This document shows positions 15,721 to 23,873 of a DNA stretch of 64,000 nt, one piece after another; the stretch's first letter is position 1; the number at the start of each line of letters is the position of its first letter. Under the pieces are notes generated by a model. It saw only the letters and a program-made list of their open reading frames with translations, did no database searches and was not told where the DNA came from. The position numbers were made by a program, and so were the translations under genes. Source of the DNA: an uncultured Aquimarina sp. (GTDB taxonomy: Bacteria > Bacteroidota > Bacteroidia > Flavobacteriales > Flavobacteriaceae); the NCBI GenBank assembly GCA_947502885.1, contig CANNBP010000002.1, positions 124,001 to 188,000 on the forward strand. Reading direction: 5' to 3'.

Positions 15721-16386
15721 TTATTGCATACCATCTCCAGATGGTGGTGGGCTAATTTGCCCTCCTTGTTCACTTTGACTTTGAATTTGACCTTGACTCT
15801 GAGAGGAGAAGTTTAAAAATGAAAGAGCTGAAGCTTCGTTTTGTTGAACATTTTGGTGATTTTTACCTCTTGTTTGGGGTTGCGAAACTAGGTCCTTTAA
15901 AAACTTGATTCCTACAGTGGTGTCTGTTCTGTCTAAAGCGTAAGCTAACTTAGTCTTTTTGCCATTTATCACAGTATCTATTGTTGGATTAAAAAATAAC
16001 ATTTGTCGAGCCCTTTTCCTTTGTAAAGTGTCATTAGGATATTTCCCAAAATAGACGCGTAATCCAGATATTCTTATATTCGCTTCAACTGAATTTTTTT
16101 CAATGTAAGCTAAGTAATTTTTAATCTCTTGATATTCAAAAGTAATAGCTCTAGCTGCTTCGAAATCTGGTATTGAGGATTCTATAGAGTCTATTTGGTC
16201 TGCACGTATCTGATATCTATTGTATAAATTTCCCACCTGATTAATGTTTATTATTTCTTTTGGTGTTCCATTGGCAGGGTAAAGCTCTTGACTTTTTGTT
16301 CCCATATACTTACCAATTAAAAAAGCAAGTATTGCAGTTAGAATAATCACGATGGGGTATCCGATTAAGTTAGTTTTTTTGTCCAT
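15721..16386 (-). CDS. Membrane-anchored protein of unknown function, first gene of sensor operon
   Basis: A 221-residue protein with an N-terminal membrane anchor (residues 6-28, IGYPIVIILTAILAFLIGKYMG). A mainly helical extracytoplasmic region of about 160 residues follows, then a low-complexity tail rich in Gln, Ser, Gly and Pro (QSQGQIQSQSEQGG, PPPSGDGMQ). I do not recognise a family. It precedes the 7-TM protein by 24 bases and is probably the first gene of the four-gene signalling operon. It may be a periplasmic input or substrate-sensing component. Confidence 0.65.
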   Translation of the reverse strand: MDKKTNLIGYPIVIILTAILAFLIGKYMGTKSQELYPANGTPKEIININQVGNLYNRYQIRADQIDSIESSIPDFEAARAITFEYQEIKNYLAYIEKNSVEANIRISGLRVYFGKYPNDTLQRKRARQMLFFNPTIDTVINGKKTKLAYALDRTDTTVGIKFLKDLVSQPQTRGKNHQNVQQNEASALSFLNFSSQSQGQIQSQSEQGGQISPPPSGDGMQ

Positions 16387-16709
16387 TTTTTTAAGCTTTT
16401 AGGATGTGTGTGATTCTGGTTGGAGCCAGAATAAATTAGTTAGTTGCCCGATCTATAAATATAGAATGAGAGGGTTTATTTGATTTAAAAGTACTATTAT
16501 TCTGTAGTTTTTAAAAAGTTATCCTTGGTTTTATTGTGTAGAAAATACTTAAACGCCTTAATTATTAGAGTGTTTTGAAGGGTTGTGTCGAAATGTAGTG
16601 GTTTGAGAAGGTGTTTAAAAAGGGGGATTTACCCCTTTTTAAAAAAGTTGTTCAACTCTTTTGCGGTATTAAAATAAGTAACTGAGTTTTTATAGATGTT
16701 GCATTTTGC
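16387..16709. promoter_or_regulatory. Upstream region of the sensor operon with two palindromes
   Basis: Two symmetric elements are visible. ATTCTGG-N6-CCAGAAT (16413-16432) lies 27-46 bases upstream of the 15721-16386 gene. AGGGGGATTTACCCCT (16621-16636) is a G/C-block palindrome resembling elements near 44174 and 50967. Either could bind the LuxR-type regulator of the operon or serve as an RNA hairpin. No other feature is seen. Confidence 0.4.
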
Positions 16710-17171
16710 CTATAATGTGAGCTCCATTTTAATATTGCTTCTTTTATAAGGTGGAGTATCTTCTAATGGGATTTCTATAAACCCATATTTTTTATAAATA
16801 TAAATAGCACTTTCTAAAACCCTATTAGAGTATAGTATTAACTTTTTCCATTCTTGATCTTTAGAAAACTGTATACAGTATTGTAGCAATTGTTGACCAA
16901 TTTTGTACCCTTGATATTTTGGAGATACGGCCATTTTGCCCAACTCATATACTCCATCTTCGATTTTGATTAAAGAAAAGGTGCCGGCAATTCCATTGGG
17001 TGTTTTTGCAAAAAAAATATAACCACCTTTGTTAATAATAGTTTCTTCACATTGCTCTAGTAAGAGAGCATCATGTGGCTCAATGCTAAAAAATTTCTCT
17101 AACCACTCGACGTTAAGAGTAGCGAAATCTTTGGCATATTTGGATTCAAATGGGATGATTGTAATTTTCAT
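16710..17171 (-). CDS. GNAT family N-acetyltransferase
   Basis: A 153-residue acetyl-CoA-dependent acetyltransferase starting MKITIIPFESKYAKDF. The GNAT core is clear: GIAGTFSLIKIEDGVYELGKMAVSP as beta4 and P-loop entry, then the acetyl-CoA loop YQGYKIGQQLL, and LILYSNRVLESAIYIYKKYGF. The frame is open further upstream, but the ATG at 17171 overlaps the MarR stop (ATGA), which fixes translation coupling at that start. The pairing with a MarR regulator suggests an inducible modification function. The substrate is unknown. Confidence 0.85.
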   Translation of the reverse strand: MKITIIPFESKYAKDFATLNVEWLEKFFSIEPHDALLLEQCEETIINKGGYIFFAKTPNGIAGTFSLIKIEDGVYELGKMAVSPKYQGYKIGQQLLQYCIQFSKDQEWKKLILYSNRVLESAIYIYKKYGFIEIPLEDTPPYKRSNIKMELTL

Positions 17172-17665
17172 TTTATCAGGTGTTCTACTTTGTATTTTTC
17201 TATTATTCGTGTGCTTAGCGGTTTTTCTTTTAACTGGTTTTCTATATGTGTAAGATGATGAGTTAAACTTAATGCGCTTCCTTCTGTTAACCATTTTACT
17301 TGTTTATCTATAACATTCCATAAAGGGAGCATTTTTTGATGAATCGCTTTACCGGTAGGAGAAAGCTTAAAGATTTTTTTTCTCTTATCTGTTTTGTCAA
17401 TTTTATAAACGACTAGTTTTTTGTCTATTAGTTTTTTTAGGGCTTGGGTAATGGCAGGTTGCGTGTATTGCAGTGCTTCTTGGATGTCTGTTGTAGTGGC
17501 GAATTCTAGATCGATAATTACTTTGAAAATAGGGAAGAGATAGGGGTCAAAATCTATCTCAAATGTGTTATAGACAAGTTGAATTTCTTTCATCATATAC
17601 TCGCTAAGGCGTTTGAGTCGAGAGCCTAACCCTAGTTCTCCATACTGTTGTAATTTATCTTTCAT
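17168..17665 (-). CDS. MarR family transcriptional regulator
   Basis: A 165-residue winged-helix regulator: EFATTTDIQEALQYTQPAITQALKKLIDKKLV forms the helix-turn-helix and recognition helix, and YKIDKTDKRKKIFKLSPTGKAIHQKM the wing. N- and C-terminal helices form the dimer interface. It overlaps the GNAT gene by four bases (ATGA), forming a two-gene operon. A perfect inverted repeat covering its start codon (17663-17688) is a likely autoregulatory operator. Confidence 0.88.
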   Translation of the reverse strand: MKDKLQQYGELGLGSRLKRLSEYMMKEIQLVYNTFEIDFDPYLFPIFKVIIDLEFATTTDIQEALQYTQPAITQALKKLIDKKLVVYKIDKTDKRKKIFKLSPTGKAIHQKMLPLWNVIDKQVKWLTEGSALSLTHHLTHIENQLKEKPLSTRIIEKYKVEHLIK

Positions 17666-17688
17666 AAGTATTTATATAAGTACTTATG
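17663..17688. promoter_or_regulatory. Inverted repeat operator of the MarR/GNAT operon
   Basis: CATAAGTA (17663-17670) and TACTTATG (17681-17688) are exact reverse complements separated by ten bases. The left arm includes the marR start codon. Position and symmetry fit a MarR-dimer site that would block initiation. Confidence 0.55.
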
Positions 17689-17813
17689 TAAATGTAGATA
17701 ATTTATCATAAAAATCAAAATTGCACTAAAAAAGAGAGAAAACTTTTATTAATTTAAACAATCAAGATTATAGAATTTGAAGTAAGTTAAGGTCAGTAGA
17801 ATCATTTGTGCTT

Positions 17814-18371
17814 TTATTCTATTGCTTTAACTGAACGGATTATCTTATGTCCTAAGAATCCTTTTTGTGATCCTACTTTAACTTTCCAATTGTTAATAGT
17901 GCCTAGGATTTTTTTTGATTCTCCATTAGTAAGGCTAAATTTTTTCTTTTGACCTTCAATTTCAATATCAATTGCTAGGGTTAAATTTCTTTTTTCTGAA
18001 CTTGAGTTTTCATGTTTTAGGTTGATTATTTTATGATTTTTGTATTCAATGCCTGAACTAGTAAATAGACTGTTTACTTGTAAGTAAATTACTAATACAA
18101 GTAAGCCAATTCCTAAATTATGAATAAAAGCCCATATCAAATTGAAGTTTTTGGAGTAAAATTTCCAAAAGGATATCGTAAAACCAATTGACGATAAAGA
18201 AATTATTAAAAGACATATTGTTAGAGAAATAAAAGTATCATGTAATAAGGGGATAGAATTAATGAATATAAAAATACATAGTATAGAAATATTCTGATAA
18301 GAAAAACCATAGTCTTTTCTAACTACTAGAAGCCTGAAAAACTCAGTAACTTTAATGATTGTCTTTAACAT
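17814..18371 (-). CDS. Multi-helix membrane protein ending the PspA/flotillin operon
   Basis: A 185-residue protein with three to four membrane helices in residues 20-120 (ILCIFIFINSIPLL, ISLTICLLIISLSSIGFTIS, LGIGLLVLVIYLQV). A soluble beta-rich C-terminal part of about 65 residues has a KKKFSLTNGESKKILG segment. No family is recognised. It lies nine bases after the giant ATPase gene, so it belongs to the same transcript. A membrane receptor or docking site for the ATPase is possible but unproven. Confidence 0.65.
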   Translation of the reverse strand: MLKTIIKVTEFFRLLVVRKDYGFSYQNISILCIFIFINSIPLLHDTFISLTICLLIISLSSIGFTISFWKFYSKNFNLIWAFIHNLGIGLLVLVIYLQVNSLFTSSGIEYKNHKIINLKHENSSSEKRNLTLAIDIEIEGQKKKFSLTNGESKKILGTINNWKVKVGSQKGFLGHKIIRSVKAIE

Positions 18372-18380
18372 TTACATGAT

Positions 18381-21300
18381 TTACTTGTCCAATCCCTTTT
18401 TTAACACATCCTGAATCCCAGCTAAATGATCACTAAACTGCATCATTTGAGCCAGAACCTGAGCCATTTCATTTTTATTACCAAAACCCTTTAATTTGTT
18501 GTTTTTTACAAAAGTATCTTTAATGGTTTTCCAACGTAAATTCTCTTCAGAATCAATAGAATTAGTAAGTTCTTTATACTTTAATAAATTTGCTTCTGCT
18601 GCACTCGTTAGCGTTTGTGATTCGTTTTCGTAGTGAGACAGTAGTAGGGTTTGTAATTCTTTTTGATTCATAATTGGTACTACTTTGGCAACCAATTTAC
18701 TCATATCTCTATAGGATCCTTGTAGTTTAAATGAAGGTTCAACTCGGTAAGAGTCTTCCATAGCAGCGGATTTAATATAGGTCTCGTTAACCTTGAGTAC
18801 AGTGTTTCTAATAGAAACTACTTTTTCTATTACAGAAAGATAGTCTTGGACCTCTTGTTTGGTGTGATTCCCTTTAAGTTCTATGCCATCCTGAGACCCT
18901 GTTTCTACCATTTCTATTAGATTATAAATATCTTCAAAGTAGGTGTTGCTTAATTGGTGTAAAACCGGATTAGAAGTCATAGAATTCTCTATTAAACTCA
19001 ATTTAAATAGGTCTGCTGTATCACCGATAATATCTCCTAGATTATAGATATCGGCTCGATTGGCTAACATATCTGGGATTTGAAATTTTTCACCACTTTC
19101 TGTATAAGGGTTTCCTGCCATGATTACACAGAATTTCTTACTGCGCAGATCATAGGTTTTGGGATTACCATTAAAGACACCTTCAATTTTTCTTGTTCCG
19201 TCTGATAGTGAAATGAATTTCTGAAGAAATTCTGGGTTACAATGCTGTATGTCATCAAGATATAACATTACATTATTCCCCATTTCAAAAGCTAGATTTA
19301 ACTTTTTTAATTCTTCTCGTGCGGCAGAATTATTTGCAGCCATTGGGTCAACCGATGTTACTTCGTGTCCAATTGCCGGACCATTAATTTTCATAAAAAC
19401 CAGTCCAAGACGATTGGCCATATATTCCATCAAAGTTGTTTTACCATATCCAGGAGGTGATATTAGTAATAACATTCCCATGCGATCGGTACGTTTACTA
19501 TCACCCAAACTTCCTAACTGTTTAGATAGGTTATCTCCAAATAGAGGAAGATATACTTGGTCAATTAGTTTGTTCCTTACAAACGAAGAAAGCACTTTTG
19601 GTTTAAACTCATCTAGCTTTAATTCTTCTTTTAATTCTTCTGTAACTGTGTGTTTTGATTCTCGATATGTCTGGAATGCAGGAACTTCTACTTCTGAGAA
19701 TTGATTTAATTGGACAACAAAATCATGATAATCAAAATTAAAACTACCATCAGTAATGGTTTGGTGACTGCCTTTTAAATCTTCTATTGTTTGAGAAGGT
19801 GTTACATGAATTACCTCAGAAGTGATGTCATTTTTAAATAATAATATGGCTACAACTTCCTGAGCATATTCGATATATAAGGGCTGATGTGTTTTTAAAT
19901 ATGAAGAAACCCATTGCAACGCAAGGTTAATTTTATCTTGCCATTTTACCTTATCTACTGTAGTAGCATCAAGTTCTAGCGATTTTCTAAACTCGATATA
20001 TGCTTCTTCCTTTTTTAACTCTTTAATGAATGTCTCTGCAAGTTCATGTGCCGTTTGGCTAATACAAAAATTATCATCGTTTTGTAATTCGGCAAAAAGA
20101 TATGCTGCGATCTGTTTTTGTGGGTTTTCAGAATTATTTGATGTAGATTCTTTTTCTTCAAATATCTTGTTTAAAACTTTGGCTGCTAAAATTTCTTCAG
20201 ATAGGTTAAAAAGAACCTTTTGATATTCTGTACTATTAGGAAAAACCTTTAAAACTTTTCCTGAATCTTTAATGGTTTCGTTCCAATATGATTGCTTCTC
20301 ATGGGTTAATGTGTGCCAGAAATACTGTGCAAACGCTCTGGTATTTGGTGTAAATCGCAGCAAACCAAGGTCGTGATGTTTGGTTACCAACGCTTTTAAA
20401 ATTTTAGCGGCATCTATATCATGAACCCCTTTAATATAACCTTCGGCATAGTTTTTACTACTTTCTGACTTGATAAACTCGAGTAGTTGATCCTCTGTTT
20501 TAGTAGAGAGATCACCATGACCTTGTTTGAATATTTTATAGGCTAAATATGCCGCACGATAGATTTCTTGATTTTCTGAGATCAACTCTTGATCCCAATA
20601 TTTTTGAGACTTTAATAGTGTCTCATTTGTTATTTCTTGATAAAAATCGGTTCCTGTAAGGTGGTACGCCAGTGTATTGTTTTTATATACAATTGTAAGG
20701 TCTAAAGGTTGTTTGTTAACTCCAAATTTATGCTTGCCGAGTTTGATGATGTTTTCACCATCTTCATATAGGTCTTGTTTATCTTTTAGTTTTCGAGTAG
20801 CGTCTTCTTTAGCAACTTTAATAGATGTTTCTATAGCTTCTGCCTTACCTGCATCATCTAATTCTTTAAGTTGCGAAACAATATCACGAAGTTTATTGAT
20901 CATTAAATCTGAAGCAAAATATCCATTGATATCGATTATTGTATCAAAACCTAATGCTTTTTTGGTAACTCCTTTTAAAATACGATTGGCAGCACTTTCT
21001 AAGGCAATTGCTTTTTTGTTCCTGCTTTCGATCAAGCCATTTTTACGAGCCTCGAATGCGTTATACACTTCTTCTCGTTTTTCAATAATTAGTGTGATAA
21101 ATTCTTCGAAGTCGGCAAACCTTCCTTCGAGATCTTCTAACTGTATAGAGACTTTATTAAGTAATTCATCAGTCTTTTCGGGAGTATTTGCAATATCAAG
21201 GTAATTGATAATACTCTGATCGACAAGTTTTAGTTGTGCGGTGAATTCTGCCGTTGCTTCTTTGCTACCTAAAGCTTTGATTTTATTCTTAATCCCAGCT

Positions 21301-23321
21301 TTGAGTTGATTAATTGTAGCAAAAATCAAAGAAATGTTATCAATGATCTTGGTAGAATGAGAAGTATCTTCGATCTGTAAATTAGATACAATATCAATTA
21401 ACATCTCTAGGTCTTTAGCGATTTGATTAACTTCTTCTTCAAGTTTTTTTGCATCAATTACTTTTTTGATTTCTTCTAGGCCAACTTCTTTTTCTTTAAC
21501 GCGATCATGATAGGGGAGTAGAGCTTTATCGTTTAATAAGAACTGAACACAATGTTTTGAAATCTTTTCAGTTTGCTCAATAATTTCGCCTTCTAAGGTC
21601 TCAATAAACGAGCTATCTACATAGCGTATGTCGTTAAGTCCAATTACCTCACCTCTTAAGGTTCGCAGTTGTGCTAAAACTTTTACAAAATCATCAATAG
21701 ATCTAAAAGAGCTACTTTTGATCTTTCCAAAAATAGTTTCAGCCTTATCTTTAGTGTCTTTGGTACTATTGGCAGCAGTTTTTCTTAACTGAATTACTTT
21801 TTCAAATTCATCAATAGCAGCATTGGCTGCGTTATTAATCTCTTCTAAGGGGATATCTAAGCGAAAAGTGTCTTCTTCTCTAATCCAATAATAACTATCA
21901 ACAACCTCATTCGAAAACTTTGCTAGGTCATCATATAAGCCATCATAATTGTCTTCTTTGTTGAGAAGAGTAATCAATGCATGGCATTCTGCCATTGCTT
22001 TTACAATATCTTTGTTGCCGATTTTGTATAGAAGCGTATCTGTATGTTCTGATGGTAATACGTTTCCTTTCATAAAGGGCGTTTGCCAGATCTGAATCAC
22101 ATGGTGTTTGGTTTGCTCATCTTCGGTTTTGAAGTAACACAACTCACCATTTTTTAGGATAGTAAAACCATTACAAATGATTGGTGTTTTTACCTCTTGC
22201 TCGATAACATTATATGACATTAATGTATATAACCCCTTTTCGCTGGCATAAAAGACGTATAAAAAATCTTCTCCATTGGGAGAGCTAATTTTCTCTTGAA
22301 ATTTGACACTAGAAATCTCATTGCTAAAGAGTTTGTACTCTCCTGATTGGAGGTAATATCCATTTGGATAGATGATTCCTTGATCATCAGGCAGGAGTAC
22401 ACAAGCATCCTTGATGCAATCAATCTTTTTAACCTCCTGCATTTTGTGATTGTAGACAAAATATCGAGGCGATTCCTGGAAAGGTTTAATTTCTAAAGCT
22501 ATTAAATTTCCTATATCTGCAAATCGATACTGGCCATCATCAAGTGTTTGATCAACGAGTTCTACAGGCTCATCAAGGATTCCTTTTCCTTCGTCGGTGT
22601 TATCCTCTATTTTAATAGTAAGATCTCCACCAATGGTTTCAACAAATACCTTATCAAGAATAGAGATGTGTGGATGTGCTCCATATCGGTGCATGTCCCG
22701 TGTTACCTCTATCCATTTAAATTCATATTGTTGAGGAAACTTGAATTCATGTTCACTTCTATTATCAATATAGGTTAATTTATCTTCGTTGATTAACCAT
22801 TTAAAAGTTTTAATATCAGAAACACTCTCGCTTAACTGAAATACCATATGAAGGTAGTTTCCAACAACAGCAAACTTAGAAAATATGGTATTACGATAGT
22901 ATTTATATAGATTGGTAAAATCATTTATGAAAGTATCATCATTTAAGAGATCTAATGGTTTTACACTAAAATGATCGTTATCATAGGTATATATACTAAA
23001 AACATCTGTTAAGTTGATCTCGGTTCGAAGACCAAAATGAACATTATATCCAAATAAACAATATTCGCCAATGGTAACAATGTCACGAGCAATACAATTA
23101 TTCTCGGTATTGATTCGATTATTGGCAATAAGTTTGGTCTCGACACTGCCAAAAACTTCTTTGCGGGCATCATTTAATTGTACTAGCCGATTTTGAAGTT
23201 CACCCTTATGCTTTTGCAAACGGTTTTGGATGATTTCATAAGTGCCTCCGTCTAATTGAGTATGTTGGTTGTTATTGGTTTCTTCTTGCATGGTATTTAT
23301 CGAATTTTCATTCGTTTTCAT
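18381..23321 (-). CDS. Giant DUF3686-type AAA ATPase (annotated elsewhere as DNA repair ATPase)
   Basis: A 1646-residue cytoplasmic protein. Residues 25-500 are beta-rich and match the N-terminal domain of the DUF3686 'DNA repair ATPase' family (for example IARDIVTIGEYCLFGYNVHFGL, IYPNGYYLQSGEYK). Residues 500-900 are long charged helices and coiled coil. The C-terminal AAA module has Walker A SPPGYGKTT near residue 1290, Walker B VMLYLDDIQH and sensor-1 FCVIMAGNP. The repair label is historical. In PspA and flotillin neighbourhoods these ATPases are thought to act on membrane or protein assemblies. It is flanked by small membrane proteins and the flotillin gene. It is by far the largest gene in the window, and no frameshift is seen. 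Confidence 0.85.
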   Translation of the reverse strand: MKTNENSINTMQEETNNNQHTQLDGGTYEIIQNRLQKHKGELQNRLVQLNDARKEVFGSVETKLIANNRINTENNCIARDIVTIGEYCLFGYNVHFGLRTEINLTDVFSIYTYDNDHFSVKPLDLLNDDTFINDFTNLYKYYRNTIFSKFAVVGNYLHMVFQLSESVSDIKTFKWLINEDKLTYIDNRSEHEFKFPQQYEFKWIEVTRDMHRYGAHPHISILDKVFVETIGGDLTIKIEDNTDEGKGILDEPVELVDQTLDDGQYRFADIGNLIALEIKPFQESPRYFVYNHKMQEVKKIDCIKDACVLLPDDQGIIYPNGYYLQSGEYKLFSNEISSVKFQEKISSPNGEDFLYVFYASEKGLYTLMSYNVIEQEVKTPIICNGFTILKNGELCYFKTEDEQTKHHVIQIWQTPFMKGNVLPSEHTDTLLYKIGNKDIVKAMAECHALITLLNKEDNYDGLYDDLAKFSNEVVDSYYWIREEDTFRLDIPLEEINNAANAAIDEFEKVIQLRKTAANSTKDTKDKAETIFGKIKSSSFRSIDDFVKVLAQLRTLRGEVIGLNDIRYVDSSFIETLEGEIIEQTEKISKHCVQFLLNDKALLPYHDRVKEKEVGLEEIKKVIDAKKLEEEVNQIAKDLEMLIDIVSNLQIEDTSHSTKIIDNISLIFATINQLKAGIKNKIKALGSKEATAEFTAQLKLVDQSIINYLDIANTPEKTDELLNKVSIQLEDLEGRFADFEEFITLIIEKREEVYNAFEARKNGLIESRNKKAIALESAANRILKGVTKKALGFDTIIDINGYFASDLMINKLRDIVSQLKELDDAGKAEAIETSIKVAKEDATRKLKDKQDLYEDGENIIKLGKHKFGVNKQPLDLTIVYKNNTLAYHLTGTDFYQEITNETLLKSQKYWDQELISENQEIYRAAYLAYKIFKQGHGDLSTKTEDQLLEFIKSESSKNYAEGYIKGVHDIDAAKILKALVTKHHDLGLLRFTPNTRAFAQYFWHTLTHEKQSYWNETIKDSGKVLKVFPNSTEYQKVLFNLSEEILAAKVLNKIFEEKESTSNNSENPQKQIAAYLFAELQNDDNFCISQTAHELAETFIKELKKEEAYIEFRKSLELDATTVDKVKWQDKINLALQWVSSYLKTHQPLYIEYAQEVVAILLFKNDITSEVIHVTPSQTIEDLKGSHQTITDGSFNFDYHDFVVQLNQFSEVEVPAFQTYRESKHTVTEELKEELKLDEFKPKVLSSFVRNKLIDQVYLPLFGDNLSKQLGSLGDSKRTDRMGMLLLISPPGYGKTTLMEYMANRLGLVFMKINGPAIGHEVTSVDPMAANNSAAREELKKLNLAFEMGNNVMLYLDDIQHCNPEFLQKFISLSDGTRKIEGVFNGNPKTYDLRSKKFCVIMAGNPYTESGEKFQIPDMLANRADIYNLGDIIGDTADLFKLSLIENSMTSNPVLHQLSNTYFEDIYNLIEMVETGSQDGIELKGNHTKQEVQDYLSVIEKVVSIRNTVLKVNETYIKSAAMEDSYRVEPSFKLQGSYRDMSKLVAKVVPIMNQKELQTLLLSHYENESQTLTSAAEANLLKYKELTNSIDSEENLRWKTIKDTFVKNNKLKGFGNKNEMAQVLAQMMQFSDHLAGIQDVLKKGLDK

Positions 23322-23378
23322 GAGGGTTTTAGATAGGTTTGGTCTACTACAATAGTTATCAATATGATTTTTATAATA

Positions 23379-23690
23379 TTACTGCTTGTATAAAAACTTA
23401 TCAGATATACCTGTTGGATTTTCAAAATAAAAGAATAAGAATTTAATGAAGAGTATAGTCAGCAGGATACTTGATATTGCAATAAGTATAATTCTAATAT
23501 TCTCTTTTTTTCTTTCTCTTTTTAATTTGTCTCTAATTTCTTGTAATTGCTCTTCTGAAACTGGCGCTATTTTAATGCCTGTACTTTCATTGTCAGAAGT
23601 TGTCCATCCTTCGAATGCTTCTCTTTTATTTCTTCTACTATTGTTTTTGAGCGATGTAATCATCGCTGCAGTTGATCCTCCAAATCCCAT
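23379..23690 (-). CDS. Small single-pass membrane protein
   Basis: A 103-residue protein. It starts MGFGGSTAAMITSLKNNSRRNKR, a basic cytoplasmic N-terminus of a type I recall recurring in small Bacteroidetes proteins. A charged helix (EEQLQEIRDKLKRERKKE) then leads into one membrane helix (residues 65-88, IRIILIAISSILLTILFIKFLFFYF). It lies between the flotillin and ATPase genes, about 180 and 60 bases away. Function is unknown; a tether between the ATPase and the membrane is a guess. Confidence 0.6.
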   Translation of the reverse strand: MGFGGSTAAMITSLKNNSRRNKREAFEGWTTSDNESTGIKIAPVSEEQLQEIRDKLKRERKKENIRIILIAISSILLTILFIKFLFFYFENPTGISDKFLYKQ

Positions 23691-23873
23691 AATTAAACCG
23701 TATTAAAAGTTAAACAATTCCCATCCTAAGTCTCCTCAGGATGAGAAGACTTTTATGGGTTTAAATATATGGTTATGATATTATTCATAAATAAATTGTG
23801 GCTTGTGTCCACTCTTTTCTTGTGCTCAATAATACTAACTCTCTTCCTTTTTACAAGAGGAGAGTTTTTTATG

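Noticed and set aside
17172..17294. Extended N-terminus of the GNAT protein
   Set aside because: The extension is antisense-like, very basic and lies inside marR; the ATGA overlap at 17168-17171 gives the normal start.
18381..23321. DNA repair role for the giant ATPase
   Set aside because: The name comes from family labels only; neighbours are membrane-stress proteins, so the label was not used as the function.
23820..23872. Terminator after the flotillin gene
   Set aside because: The hairpin AACTCTC/GAGAGTT has its T-run on the plus strand, the wrong side for the minus-strand flotillin gene, and pairing beyond seven bases is broken.
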